Shown here: positions 34,781-49,434 of the stretch, in pieces
How the letters are laid out: every line of letters starts with the position of its first letter
Position numbering within the stretch: the first letter of the stretch is position 1
Assembly (NCBI GenBank): GCA_040954595.2
Contig: CM082593.2
Span: 8,060,001 to 8,124,000 of the forward strand
DNA: 64,000 bases
Origin: Balanoglossus misakiensis
Lineage: Eukaryota; Hemichordata
Direction: 5' to 3'
Position numbers and translations under genes: made by a program
Notes under the pieces: model-generated
The model's input: the letters and a program-made list of their open reading frames with translations, nothing else
Told to the model about the DNA's origin: nothing
Databases searched by the model: none

Positions 34781-37700
34781 CTAGTATGGTTTTTGCATTG
34801 GGTTAAGCGTAACGTGTTTGGATGTACTTTGAGGGCCCAAGGGAAGATAAGCTTTTTACTGAAGCTTACCAGGTTACCCTCGTTAAATAAGGTTTAATAA
34901 AATAAAATAAAAACGAAAATTTAACCTCGGTCACAGACAGATAATCGGATTTATATACATGCAATTATATGTTATTTTATATATTCAGATTTACACTTGG
35001 CCTTACGGTCCATCTCATTAGTGTTGTATAGTGTGTATTGATCTCCCGCAGAGCGAAGTGGTTTACTTCAAGTGCAGGGATATAAAGTATGAATGAAACG
35101 TCATTTCCTAAAGAACAGTTTCAGGTCTCGTAGATAGGAATACTCAGTTGGTAACCGTCTGATATGTATAGTGACTTGAAACAGGGAGTACTACCTCTCC
35201 ACGTCTATAAAAATATTCGCATATGATCATGTGAAAGAAATAAAGATTTACTCGGTGTCGAATAATGTGTACTAAACTCCGTTTGGCACCATCTTTATTA
35301 TACATATCGCTGTTTGTGTTGGACACTATGTTTGCTTTATGATATCAGAGTATTGTTTTATCACCGACACTCTTATTTTATGCGAGACGCGTTGATACAA
35401 CCATTCCAAAATAGGTAATGACGAAAACCTCTCTAAGGGGTTTAGTTTGGGTAAGCCAGGCAGGGTAGCTTGTGAAGATGGCATGGGTATTCTTTCGAAA
35501 AAATCACATTTTGTATCCAAATATTTCAATTGTCCATTTTCATCTAGTCTTTCAAGGTGACTGCACATACATAATGCAAGACACACTGAAAGGCTAATAC
35601 TCTTCTTTGAAATATTGTATTAACTAGGGAAATTCTCAGTTTGTCATTTTTACACGTTTTAATGTTTTAACCGGAAGTACACGACAATTTCATGGAATCA
35701 CATTGAACAGTTATTCTCCAGGACCGCGTTTTAGAACTTTCCAACCTTCGTAGAATTTTCGTTCAATTTAAGCAGTCTGACGACAAAACGACCCATGTCT
35801 TTCAAAAATCAGAGATACGGTTTTGGTGATACGGGATATAAATCCATTGACCTTGCCTCTGGTATTCACAATTTATTTTACCAGGAAATTTTCCATATTG
35901 CCGGAAACAACTCGCGTTTACCTGATTTACCAATTACAGTGACTATACCTGTACAAAATTACTAGTTAATCACTACAGAAGGAGCGACATGATCCCATAT
36001 GATTCAGGGTTTCCTGTTTACCAATATGGCGTTGTTATGGTTTCATACCACGTAGAGAAAAAAACAATGTGCGTTCTCTGTTGGGAACAATGTCTTGTGA
36101 TTAGTTGTTCTGAAAGAGTGACTGCTGGGTTACACTAGATAGTCGTGAGGAGGTCGGTGGGGGAGTCGTGAGGAGGTCTGTGGGGGAGGAAGAGTCTTTC
36201 CTGCCTGCAACTTGATATCCAAGTGTACTTAATCACACAATGAGTTTTCAAGGCTGCCACCAGAGCCAAGCTTTTTTCACGGTAAAATGTTCAAAGCGGT
36301 ACACACTACCTGTAATTGCACGGACAGCGTTCTTGAAAACATCCCGTAAACCTTAACAATTGCTTGGTAACCGTCGATATCAGTGACAGCGAGTGTATTC
36401 ACTTTCGGCAAAAGGAAAGACTACCTCATGCAAAATACAGCGAATTGCTGGCTTTTAAACAGCAAGGTCATCATCTCAATTATCACAGAAAAATGCATTC
36501 TTGACAATGATATCGAGGGAACCTCTCTCGGTTCTTGTCTAGTTGGTGTTAATGACAGAGAATTTTGTCAGTGCGCCTAAATAGAACCAGAGTGGGCACA
36601 TTGAATTGAACTGCAGCATAAATGCAAGTCACGAAAGAAAAATTAAGTTAATAACACTCGCACTCACACGGTGATACTACATTGTTGAGAAGTCGTAAAT
36701 TTAGCTATAAATATATTTTGAGTAACTATATTCCAAAATTAGCGCCAACAAGATAGGTCATTCAAAAGTATGGGCGCCAGGGAATATCTTTATGGTGCTT
36801 GACAACATCGAAAAAGTTTTTTCACCCACAAAGTAAAAGAAGCCAAGATATGTCGAGATAGAAGGGCGGGAAGCTTTAAATAACAAAGCCTTGATTTTAA
36901 ACATTGGGAAGGCTTGTGCCTCTTTGCCTGTGGAAATACAGCTATGCTGTTTTCATCACCAATAACTGTTAGCCATCTACTCACGAAATCGGGTCTTTTG
37001 CTTCTCCCTGTGGAAACACAGCTAATTGTTGCAGACCCCCCCCCCCCCGAATAGCTAAGTTTCTACAGCTTGTGCCACTTGTAATATAAACATTTACATT
37101 GTTGCGATAGTGCAATGTTCTGATCCACTAAAGTTAGCATTTTCTTAATCTGGTCAAGGTAAGCATCGATAAAGAAAAATGTGATGCTATTAAATCCCAT
37201 TTCTAGACAAGCAGCTTTTGCGGCCTTGACTCAAATGTATTAAAGTTAAGTGTGTTGTTCTTCTGAAAGCCACTATAAATGTTCCCGAAATGAGAAAAAA
37301 ACAAGACGCTGATGACAGAAACATGCCTGACTGCCGCATTATTTTACACAATGAAAGACAGAAACATAAATTTTGAATATCACTTTGGGCTCTAAAAGTC
37401 AATTCTCGCCTGAACCACGTCTGAACGTGGATCATGATAAAGTGACAATTTATAGCAAATTCTCACATCACTTTACTGCATTCCGTCGGCATTCATGACG
37501 CAACATTGCACAATTTTGCCATCGTCATAGAGGGTTCTGAGTATCAAATAGTACAATAAATACGAGAAAGTTCACAGTAAAATCGTGCTCCGAGATTGCG
37601 GTGTATTTGTTTATTGACGTAGTCTGTCATTACCTTCCATGTCGTTTACAATACACAGTTTTCTATTAATTTGATGGCCTTGTGGTTCTGGTGAACATAT

Positions 37701-38310
37701 GCTTCAATTTTACATATGTGTACGTGGGAACAACTGAATAGGTCCGGAAAGGTGTACCTTTCATTATGACATCCAAGATGGCCGTGCGCAGCATACTCAA
37801 ATGGACAAAAATGTAGAGTACCACTGAAATATTGGCATTTTGTTCTTTTAAAAGTAAAGCTATGAGAACGTTTCTTCACTTCCCTTTGCCTGTACCAATA
37901 TAGCAGTGTTCATTGTCAAGCCCATACAGAGAGCTTGAGTGTAGTTTTATTAGCCTGTGTTTGATGGCATTTCATTAAACAGCACAACATATAAATATCC
38001 ATCAGAAGAAACTGAAATAATCAAAAGAATGTCGAGCGACGTTAATCCCTCCGTAATAAAATCCAATTGCTTTGCACTTTGGTTTGCAGGGTACTACGAA
38101 TGTAATTCATCAAATTTATTCATCTATTGTCTCATAAATCATTTAAATATCTAATGATAGAGGTGCCCTTGTAGGTTTGTGCAGGAAATCTATAGGAATG
38201 AGTCGGAGCATGGCAGTAACTGACATGTCACACTTGAGTGTTAATATTCTGATCAAATGGGAGCACAGTGTCCTTGACACTATTTTTTGCTTTAGAGTTA
38301 GCAGCTTGCC
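34781..38310. other. Gene-free stretch
   Basis: No exon is recognised. A poly-C run occurs near 37027. Minor open frames are unremarkable. Confidence 0.5.
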
Positions 38311-38389
<79 letters not shown>

Positions 38390-38683
38390 TGTATGTATGT
38401 ATGTATGTATGTATGTATGTATGTATGTATGTATGTATGTATGTATGTATGTATGTATGTATGTATGTATGTATGTATGTATGTATGTATGTATGTATGT
38501 ATGTATGTATGTATGTATGTATGTATGTATGTATGTATGTATGTATGTATGTATGTATGTATGTATGTATGTATGTATGTATGTATGTATGTATGTGTGT
38601 GTGTATGTATTTAGTTATTTAGTTATCCTTTCATTCACTCATTCATTCATTCGTTCATTCATTCGTTCATTCATTCATTCATT
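38311..38683. repeat. (ATTT)n - (ATGT)n - (ATTC)n compound microsatellite
   Basis: About 80 bp of pure ATTT changes abruptly to about 215 bp of nearly pure ATGT, then to ATTC/GTTC from about 38629. All three frames are open, producing apparent 77-145 codon frames that are artefacts. The block switch from ATTT to ATGT suggests a single T-to-G change that then expanded. Confidence 0.95.
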
Positions 38684-41589
38684 TCGGTAATCCGCCAGAG
38701 ACCCATTTACAGGCACCGTAAAAATAAACTATACAGAAAAAAAATTATACAGAAATAAAAGCGGAAAAACGACCTGATTAGAAAAAATAAGCAACCGTAT
38801 TCACAAAAATGCATAAGTAAAATAAAACACAAGAAGTTAAAAGCAGGCCGGTTCATCTGACAAGTTTATGAAAACTATAAAACCTCGACTGGCCAAATCA
38901 ATTAAGTCTGATATCACATAAAGTATACTTTCGTAATTCGCATAAAAATGACCTTTGACAGAGTTTGCAAATCGTTAGTTATTTGACTCTTATAAAACAA
39001 TGCTGCATTTCCCAACACCAATGATTTCCAAAATATAAGATTATGGGAGTTGCTCAATGTTTGTCGGGAAATACTTCGTTTGAAAGGGACTGTTTCCTAT
39101 CAAGGAACCTCAATAAATCGTCGAACGAGGACATATCGAAACTATTGAGTAGGCAATCCGTTTCTATGGCGATAATGAAGACTGGATCTTAAGGGATATC
39201 GCCTTGTAGTAAGTTTTTGTACGTCACGACATGAATGCGCAAACGCTTCATCCAAATTACCGCCGCCATAACGTCGACGAACGGCATGTAATTTGCATGG
39301 TCAACATGACTACCTCTGAGTGTCGTACCACTGGATTTATTGTGATTTTTATGCAGCAAATTCTGACTTCCTCAAAATGTGTACAACGTATAATAGTGAC
39401 ATGTTCAAACGTTTAATTTCCACAGACCTTGGTATCGACTTTGATGTTCTCAGCGCACTGACATGCATGGTTTTATGATGTATAATAAAGTCCCCTTGAA
39501 CCCTGAAACATTTGCACAATAAACGAGTAGCCTGCATTTGAAAAAGACAGAAGAGAAATTGGGAGAATGACCACTGGCATATATATATTAGGAGGGGGGA
39601 TGCCTTCAGGCTTGATAGCGAAAAAGTCAGAGTTTTAATATCGATAAGTCATTGGCGACTTTCAATATTTCTGAGTGTTTTCCAATTTCCTGTCGCAGGT
39701 GTTTTTTATCCGTATTCGGTTTAGCTGTCGAGGGCTGAAACATGAAATCGTTCAGTTTTGGCTGAAACGATCGACAACAGTGAGACAGATTGTATCGGTG
39801 AAAGCGAACACAAACCGAACTGTCCTATCATTCTATCACATACATCCACAGCTAGAAGTTCTTTGGCTGCGGCGGACATATTGAAACCTTGAAATTCTTG
39901 TCAACGCCGTCCTAAATGCATGTCCGTTGTAAATAAGTTGTTGAATATTCACATAACATTTTTTCTGAGCGTACAGGGAAAAGGAAATCCTATGTCACGA
40001 ATGATGTTGATGATATTAAGAGAATCAAATAGTTCGAAACAATAGTTCTTTACGGGTAAATCTATGGTGTATAAATATGGTGAAGTGAAAAAAAGTGTTA
40101 TGTACTTCAGAAAATGTATAGGTGCTCGGACTACCGTAGCAAAATATCAGTACACACAAAATGATCGTTTATTCACCAATGTATTGATTTTATCTTATTA
40201 AAACCACATTCATTACGCCTTCTAATTTTCCAGGTTTTTTACATCTACATTTAGGTTGAAAACAATCTACATTCGATGGAGTTCATAGTCAGCTTGAAAA
40301 CATAAACGAATATCTATTGTTGGTAAGACGCTCAACACTGGCTTCCTTTACCGACCATTTAAGTATAACAAAAGCCAACAGCATTTAGGCTACATTATCC
40401 GCCATTAATTTCTTCTCCGAGTAATTTCGACTGTGAATAATTGTTCTTTAAATACGTGATAATATCTGATTTTATGAGAATATGCGATTTCAGTACAGTC
40501 GAGTTGGCCTATCAACAACGGTCAATTGTACAAAAACCATGCAAGTTCATTCACTTTCCATAAACATGTTTTGTCAAAATCCACATTCACTCATTCACAC
40601 CTTTACATTCAAAGCCTACTAGTATGCAGCTTTGATTTGGCGTAGGACTACTGGGTAATGGGAATAAATTATTGTAGCTGGTTTGAGTTTGCGATGAAAG
40701 GTGGAAATTTGTAATTTAATGTAATATCATTTACTGGCTATAGTTATTATTGCATCCTAGGGCTTTGACCAAATGCTATCAAAGTTTTTGAGGCTGAACC
40801 ACCTGATATCCTAGAAGTTGGCTCAGACAATTAATTTCACGGTGACAATTTTTTGCACCCACTATATATTGATATTTATAGCGGCATCATACAAACGTAT
40901 ACTATTCATATGGAATCGAAGTAGCATTGACGCTATCTCGTTTACTTCTTCACATAGTTGCCTGGTCTTTTGTTAAATCATGTTCTTCAGGTGATGGTTT
41001 CTGGACTTTTTCGATTCTAGTATGTTTACTTTGTTGTAATTCAAATGATTGTAATTTTATGGTGAAAGTAAAATATATTATGTTCATGTGAGTCTAGCTT
41101 TCACGTGTTTGGGATTTTTAAATTTATATTATAAACACATTGACTACAGGTGGAGCTGTTGTTATATAGTTAACGCCATGGTATATTTTGATGTCTCTAT
41201 TTAGAAATGTTTTATGTGCATGTCTGAGGAAAAGACGTTAAAGTGTTTATGAGTGTCATTCGCTTTCAATTATTGATGGGTATACAAGGATAGTAGGCAT
41301 TTATCGTGTCCTCTGGGGCATTAATGTCGTCTTGATCACGGAGCTCGTAAAATCTCAAGTCGAATGGTACCTTGAATCTGCAAGGTGAATATATCTATGC
41401 AATGTGAACGACATTGTAGGGAAAATTTGGTTTCTCTTAATGCTTTGACGATTTCGTATATTAAGGTGGCACTGCGGAGTTGCCAAGAAGGCGAGTTGTT
41501 GCAAAATTGCACTTTTTCCTTATTTGGCCTTGTATCATGCTCACCACAACTGTGGGAAATAAGCCTCAGTGAAAAGCGTCCCCAAAATT
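38684..41589. other. Gene-free stretch
   Basis: No coding exon or known element is recognised. Confidence 0.5.
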
Positions 41590-41660
41590 CACGATGCCTT
41601 GTATCAAACATAATAAATGGGAAAAGGGCAACGAGAGAGAGACTTTGTCCCTTTAAAGGA
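41590..41660. mobile_element. MITE family A, solo right end
   Basis: The segment 'ccttgtatcaaacataataa' followed by 'cgagagagagactttgtccctttaaag' matches the right end of family A. The left half is absent or unrecognisable. Confidence 0.65.
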
Positions 41661-44600
41661 TGGCAAGTCCATATTACGGCAGACGTAAAAACAATATAGC
41701 TTAATGAGCAACGCGCTGAGACAGATGGACACACAAGCTGTGAGTCAGAATCGAAAAAAACAACAACCCGAAATGATGATCAGCGATAGATGTCCAATGA
41801 ATTGTATGCAGACAAAACTTCCCGGTTGACCAAGAAATACTCACGCCAGATCGCGACGAGGGGTAACGTTTTCTGCAAGCCGATTTCACAATACATATCT
41901 AGAAAAGTTGCGTGTTTATACCTTCTGGTACGGTCCCCCAGTCACAAAATTGTCGGCCACGGTTATTAGAAAGGAGAATAGTGTCGGCGAATTCGGGCGG
42001 TAAAGAGTCTTTATGACCCATTATCACTTTATCGACCCCTGTGAAAATTGACACCTCTGGGCACGTCTTCCCCCTTGTTAATAGTTCAGGGGAGGCAAGT
42101 CCTGAATAATAACATGGAAATCGAGTAAAAATCGAGGGACAATAGCTCCATAAGCATGTTATACTGGATGCCGGTAAATAGTAATTATGTAAATTATGTG
42201 TAAATTATATGCAAATGAATATGCAAATTAGTAGCATATCCAAATTTTTCATCCGTGGAGAACACTGCAAATGCAATTTCTTGTTCCATTCTAAACAGCA
42301 TGCTAATATAATTATAGTTGACTTTTAGTTTAAACCAAAGAATTTGTGTGAGTACTGACGAAGCTATACAGCACGAAAGCACATAACGATTTTGTCACGA
42401 GTGAGTTATAAACTTTTTAAAAAAAGACACTCACTCTCGAAGTTAACGTCTTTGAATGATATAATAGCAAAAATGAGTTTTTTTAACTTTCGATTTCGAG
42501 TAAACTATTCATTCCAAAAGAGTGCAGATATTCAGCTTTCTGAAAATGTATAGCGTATTGGGGTTCTCATGTTGCCTTGATGAGAAATATTATTTTAAAA
42601 ATCTTGCTGGTAACTCCTTAAGAGACGTATACGCTATTTGACTATTAATGTTTGTTTGATATCCTCTTCATGGAAAAGTTCAAAGTAAAAAGTGTAAGTT
42701 GCCACAACAAGCAAAATGCGAGAAAATCGGATATCATAAGACTCATAAGGGTTTTTTTCGTTTGCCAAGTCGGAGATAGCCTGGACAGCTGTTCCAAAAC
42801 GGAAACATATCTGAAGCTCTAGATTTAAGAGGCCTGACTATCCATCTGCATGGCATGAAAGGTTCCATCTCATTCACTTTGAGTCACCAGACCGTGATGG
42901 GGAAGCGATCCATATCTGAATCAATCAGCTATCTGCCAATAAAGACTACGACCTGTAGAACTTACGGCTCACCTGAAGAAAAATTCAACCCAATGGAAAG
43001 AACGAACTGAAGAAAGCTAGGTACTCCAAATATGGAGAATATTATTACAAGCTAAATGGAGCGATACGGCTATTTTAGAGTTAAGAGCGGGGGCTTGGAA
43101 ACTTAGGGGAAAAGATTAAAGAAAAGTGAGGTGTGGGACTTTTGCAACGGTGTACCATTACTATTTCAATGTCCACTATATGTTCGCATTTGTAACATTT
43201 CCACGGACCGTTTTCCGTCTCGCGATATTCACGCTTGTCTCCTTTCTCTCTGTCTCGTTGCAACCTGTAGAGGAGAAGGGAGAACGTTCATATATTTGTG
43301 AATAACTATTTAACTGCGGGTCTCCTTGAAACGAAAGCAGGGGCGTTTTATTCTAGAGGAGGTTCTCTAATCATTCACATAAGCACGTGTGTGGGAAGGA
43401 AGAAAGGATTGTATTTCCCATACAACTATTGGAACTCATTCGATGGCTAGGATCGATGTTGAATGCGCGATGTGTGTATTAACTTGCAGGACAGATATGA
43501 CATTTTGAATATGTTTTGAGATGCACTGAACAGCTTATTTTGGTGTACGCATTTCCTTTATCAGTGGAGCCCTCAAGGCCAAGTTTAATGGGGATATAAC
43601 ACGGTCACGTACCTGCTATCCTGCGTGAAGCCTTACTTTCAGTCAATTCGTTCCAACATTGTTCCATTTTTTTTCATATTGATATCACCTGGAGTTATGT
43701 ACTAAGCATTTAAAAGTTATATTAGAACGGTGCTATCACGAAAATTAGAAGCCATCCCATTTACTGTGCCACCTTGTATTATCTGTATTACCCGTTTCAT
43801 CATAGGTGACACGCACCTGCTTAATTACCAGATACTACTGTTAAGACAAAAATTATATTTGTTGTTTGTGCGGTTTTCTTTAATTCGTCATGAAAATTTC
43901 CATGCGCCATGAAAAATCATGTTTCAGTAGCTTGGTCTATAGCGAGTTGATGAAATAGGGAATGCATACTAATATATTAATGTATTCAAATTTAAGTGCC
44001 ATGTGGAATGTCAAAGCTCAGGTGTTTAAATTTATGCAAAGTTGTTTATAATTTTCTTTTATTCAACCATATGCGCATTCCACAGGTAGCAACGCGTGAT
44101 GAACCCATAGCTCCTGCGTACGACATACAGAAACCATGAGAAGTAAAGTTCATTGCTTGAGGACAAAACATAACGACCATTGCTGGCTCCTGATCTCTTC
44201 ATCCACGGAGAGTTAATTGGGGGCGTGCATGGGGCTTAATTTAACGCGACATAACTCCGATAGTTCTTGACGATGACTACCTTTATTGTGCAGTGAATGC
44301 ATCAAGATGTACACGACCCATTTTTTTCAAATCAATAAAGCCATTTTTGTGCGGCTTCACGCTTGAATAACAATTTATTATAGCTCTTCGGATTCTCGTA
44401 AGTAAAATGTCGTGTGGCCAGAACTGCCTAACGTGTTCTGGAACAGTCGTCGGCGTTCGTTTACATTTAATTTACATGCGTATGCAGTTTAATGACGCCA
44501 AAATGACTGCCATCAAGAAAGCGCTTGAAATGATGGTAATTTAGGAGATTTTTGGCCCGTGTTGCTTCGTTAACGATCTCTTCGGGTCTACAGTTAGAGG

Positions 44601-47247
44601 CGATTCGTTTAATGTTCCCCGCGTGGGTATTAGCGATACTGACACATAGCTTGATAACAACGTTTAGTACCATTTGGCTGGTTCAAGTGAAAGGACAAAA
44701 TACCCTATGTCAACGTAATGTCAAATAATGAATAGCTGTCATTCTGTAGTGCTGGTCAAATACATAAACCAACTAACCAATGAGTCGACCAGACTGAGAA
44801 TGTTTGCAATTAACAGCCTCATGTCGTACGTGTCGATGACATGCCTAGAATTAGCCTTTTACTGATACTCCACTTGAAATGTTCAAATTCACAGTTTTTG
44901 GGATTAAGCACATGCTTGCATTGTCTGTACAAAGGCCAATACGCTGCAGACCCCGACACCATGACCCGTTCAGGTGGGTGTATTTCCCGACCTTTCAAAC
45001 GATATTACTTAGCGAGACGGCCATCATACGTCATCGTCTTGCAAGGTTCTTGTTCTTGTGTAACTAAGAAAAGAGAAACAAATCTTATCTTCCGTGCTTT
45101 ATTTTTTCTGAAAATTGTATCAAGAAATATTTGTATCGGCAACGTTTATCAATTTGGACGACAAGCCATCGATGTCAACAGGGCACGATAGTTCGTATGA
45201 CATTGTAAAGTTTTGACTGTCACAATACTAATCGAAGTTTAGATGAGACAGAATTCGGAGTTCTTAAAATAGATACGTTGTCATGACAAATTAGAGAACT
45301 GGGTATTCTGAAAGATTTATAGCGTCGTCATCTAATACTTTGCAAATTGTCCATAAATCAATAAGGAGGCACCGAATGAGGATGAAGTCATTCGCCCCGT
45401 CCGCTGAAAGAGCAGATAGATACGCGGCGAATTCGAAGATATGAATTTTAGGCGTTCAGAGTTATTACAGTTAATTGGCAGACCAATTACTCGGTCATTC
45501 GATCTTCAAGACTTAGATCATTAACAGATGGTGTCACAGACTTTCTAACGAGGAAACGCCACCGTTTTGACGTGAATAAGAACCTGTATGTTTGCATCTT
45601 ATGCTCTAACAGATACTCCAAGTGTAGTAAAAAGTTAAAGGGAGGGGCCCGGTTTGTTATGTTTATTGGTTTTGTCACGTTGAAACTGTCGCATTATTTT
45701 GAGCCCCGGTGAAAATTAAACATTTGAGTAACTCGGGCGCTTATTAAAAACATTTATATATAAATAAATAAAACTTCATCTGATTCCGGACTTGCCGTTG
45801 ATCCGAGAAGGGAAACAGTAAACTCACAAAAACAAGGTTATTAGTAATTTGCATATATAAGTGGGATAATCCTTAGCTTTTATACCCATGGGTTTCACAC
45901 TGTTTGAACACTTGTTCAGAACACTATTGTTCGCCTAACAACGTGGAGCACATCTCCTGGGTTAAAAGTTTTGACAAGAAGTTCAGCCTGACTGGAGGAC
46001 ATATTTATTTTAGCAGCCACGTGTACTTTGAGTCGGCTAAAAATTACTCTCGTCATTTTTAAGTCTATGTTTTAAGTATGGGTCTCGCGGTTTAGTCTCG
46101 AGTGATGCCTTCCCTGACGCCACCAACATACATCTTTCTGGTCTTTGGTCGTGCATTGGTGACCCCTTCAAATTTGAACTCGGTAATACAGTTATTTTCA
46201 ATGCAGAGTTAAAAAGTTTTTCATGATGAGGAACAGATATGAGGATTTCCGATGTTTCAGTTATGATTTCTTTTGGGAGTCTCTTATTAGTTACTTTGAA
46301 TAAAACATACAATGCCCTACGGGGAGAAGTTGGAGTACATCTTTTGGAACTGATTCTTTTGTCGTACAGAATTCGGCATACTTCAAGGTCAGTTAATGCT
46401 CTGTAAATCATACGAACATGCTTTGGAGGCGAAGACATTTGCGTGTCAACAATTGGTGTCATTATCTAGTATTTTCGCTGCTGTATCCTGAGTATATATC
46501 GCTGGATTAATTTTGACATCGAATTCATGACATTCTTTTCAGTTGACTTTACAGCATCGCCACATAAATGTGCCGATTACAGTAAATGTTTCTACTGGTT
46601 GACTTTGAGAATATTTATTTAACTCATTTTCTAGACATTTTATTCTCGATGAAATATCTTTATTTAAACTGGATCGTGAGCGAGTGAGAAGAAAGGGCTT
46701 CAAAAACCTTTGTCCAGTCTATTGAAAGAAGATCCTGTGTAATTGTACCACACGGTTTCGACTCCCTTTAGATATGACTGAGTGACGACAACTGATAAAA
46801 AGAACAACGAAAAATACTAATTTGTCGATGGGAACCATATCAAATTACCGGAGGCAGCTGACAAATTACAGATGCAGTGAGTTTCCGTTTGTATTTTCAA
46901 AGTACTGGAATAAAATGCCGGATTAATCAGCGAACGAGCTTTGTTATTGTCACAGGGGACACTAATCTTGCCAAGTCGCAAATTTTGTGGAAACGTTGAC
47001 GGAAAATGCTGTGCTTATTTCGTTGGGCCGATTTCTTATCATTTTAATACAGAAAACCTGTCGCTTGGAATAATATCACATGTGCAAGCAAGGTAAAAGA
47101 ATCTACACCGTTAACGACCCCTGTACGGAATTCTTAAATACATGGACACAATCTTTTAAAACAGATATCTCTGATAGGTACCTCTACATTATCAACTTGG
47201 TAATAATCTTTACCACTTTATTTTCTTGGAAACGTTTATTTTGGACA
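41661..47247. other. Gene-free stretch
   Basis: The longest non-repetitive frame is on the minus strand at 46037-46462 (141 codons, true ATG, starts MTPIVDTQMSSPP). It is mixed in composition and has no recognised motif. A frame of this size is about what chance allows once in the window. A fragment similar to family D ('ctaaacagcatgctaatata') occurs near 42290. Confidence 0.45.
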
Positions 47248-47248
47248 A

Positions 47249-47460
47249 TGTGTTGTGTTGTGCGTTGTTGTGTTGTGTTGTGTTGTGTTGTGTTGTGTTG
47301 TGTTGTGTTGTGTTGTGTTGTGTTGTGTTGTGTTGTTTTGTGTTGTGTTGTGTTGTGTTGTGTTGTGTTGTGTTGTGTTGTGTTGTGTTGTGTTGTGTTG
47401 TGTTGTGTTGTGTTGTGTTGTGTTGTGTTGTGTTGTGTTGTGTTGTGTTGTGTTGTTTTG
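47249..47460. repeat. (TGTTG)n pentanucleotide array, about 42 units
   Basis: It is nearly uninterrupted. A few units are altered (TGTTT, TGCGT). Because the unit is 5 bp with no stop in any register, several frames on both strands are open. All are artefacts. Confidence 0.95.
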
Positions 47461-48708
47461 TCCATAGCACTTCATAAAATATAAATTTGTATGCACAGAG
47501 CACGAACACCTCTTTGTTGGCAAGGAGAGATAAATAAGAACTTCAGCCAGATTTAGAGTGGCCAGTTGACGATTGGTACGAGCAACCTAAGTACAACCTA
47601 CAAATATGTATCTCCACAATCTTCGCTGTGTATCTATGGACTTTTACGTTGAATAGATTAATTCCTCGAGGATCTTTGCTCTACTTAGGGAGCTTTCTTT
47701 TTTAGGGGGAAGCGGTCGGTGCTGGGGGTCGGTGGAATTTGAGTCGCGGACTATATGTAAAAGGCACATGTATTAACACATTTGTAGAGACATGCATCCG
47801 ATTTAATTATTAAAAGATATTACAGACGTGTTTCCAAAAACGAGTGTCATTCATAGGAAAAAGAAATTTGGCAACAATTACCCCGTCATTGCCCCTTAAA
47901 CCTAATACTCCGATCTAGAAAATATGCAAATGAGGATAATAGTATTATACACAAAGAAATGTATTTGTGGCGGCAGTTAAATGTACCGTAAGGTCTTGTA
48001 AAAAGGATAGTGATCTAATGTACAGCAAAGTCAGCGGATGAAATGCTATCATCAAATGCCTCAGCTGACAGAGTTTGATGTTCAAATGTGATAACAAAAT
48101 CCTGCAGGAAAACTATGATACTCATGACGACTTTTCCTGCATGGCTGGCGTTTGCATATAAAGAAACATTTTATACATGTAAACACGACATGTCTCATAT
48201 CATAAAGTTGTAAATATTATTTTCTCCAACACCTACATGTACCCGGACAACGTGAGAATATGTATTGAATTCAGACTATGCTAATCATTTAATATCAAAC
48301 GAGGATTCCTATTCCCCGTATTTTGAAATTTACATATGATTAAGAATGCTGTTTGCATAGAAAGGATTATATATTTCCAATTTCTTCCATAATCCTATTT
48401 ATTCTTGTCAATACGTTTATTAACTATGTTAATCTGCGATCAGGTTGATCTGGTAACCAGTTTTTCTAGATCATACCAGTCTGGCGCGTGCAAGACACTT
48501 TTTATCAGTCATATTGCATGCACTATTTAATTAATTGGTGATTGTGTGTTAATGTTGCTATTTTTCAAAAATTCGATGAATATATTCTTGGGCATTACTC
48601 AGTAATCCATTTTGACATTCAATTGCCCAGATAAGATCGCTTCTGTAGAAATTCACTTCAGATGGTACAAAGACCGATCGAGTTCAAGGAGGTTTATGGG
48701 ATTAAAGG
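47461..48708. other. Gene-free stretch
   Basis: Nothing supportable is seen. Confidence 0.5.
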
Positions 48709-49040
48709 GTTAAAGGGACATTAGCTGTATCTTTTATTGTAGCTTTATTGTCAGCATGTTTGTTTCTTGTTCTACTCCAAACAACATGCTAATATACCAA
48801 GTCGACAGCTTGTCGACATAGCACGTATATGTGTGCATGCATTGTTATTGTTGACAACTGTATTCTAGTCCGGACTAGAATACAAATTTTGAACAATAAC
48901 AATGCTCACTATACACATATATGTTGTGTTGATAAGCTGGATACTGGGCATTTCATCATGTTTCGGGAAATTGAACAAGAAACTGCAGTACATATACACA
49001 AAACAAAAATACTGAAAACATAGCGCAAAGTTACAGCTAT
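48709..49040. mobile_element. MITE family D, copy 2
   Basis: The ends are TTAGCTGTATCTTTTATTG (48721 onward) and CGCAAAGTTACAGCTA (to 49039). The centre is a strong fold-back, TATTCTAGTCCGGACTAGAATA near 48861. In copy 1 the corresponding interior is replaced by a (TTG)n expansion. Confidence 0.75.
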
Positions 49041-49194
49041 ATAAATTGTACGGTTTACTTCCGTGGTCGCTTCACATTTTAGGCCACGGATTCGGCGAGT
49101 TGTCCATCATGGTTTCGCATTGCCCTAATTTGAGATCATCGCTCCAGTTTGATTTTATTTCGTCGCTTCCGCGTTTAGTAGTTTGGAATATTCA

Positions 49195-49434
49195 AATGAA
49201 CTGGGCGATTCGTCAGACTGATGGTCTCAGAGGAGAGATATCGCGGGTTCGATTCCTGGGGAGATCAGCTTACAGGTTTTTCACTTTAGTTAACGTGATA
49301 ACTTACTTGAACAGAACCAAAGTTCAACGCCAGAAAATGAAATTTACTACTAAACCAGTCAGTTCAAAACAAGGAAAGTGAAGTGTCCGGAACACTTGTA
49401 GGTAAACCATACAGTCTCAAAGAAAGAAAGAAAA
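49195..49434 (+). mobile_element. Possible tRNA-derived SINE
   Basis: A perfect Pol III B box (GGTTCGATTCC, 49246-49256) follows 'gggcgattcgtcagactgat', a weak A-box-like region 35-40 bases upstream. About 170 bases of unrelated body then lead directly into 'aaagaaagaaagaaaaaaaa' and the (AATG)n array, as expected for a SINE whose tail seeded a microsatellite. No second copy is in the window, and a real tRNA fold was not found. Confidence 0.35.

Noticed and set aside
38177-38690. Frames of 77-145 codons rich in LFIY and MYVC repeats
   Set aside because: They are products of the (ATTT)n/(ATGT)n microsatellite.
47080-47523. Several overlapping frames of 70-134 codons on both strands
   Set aside because: They are translations of the (TGTTG)n array, which lacks stops in every register.
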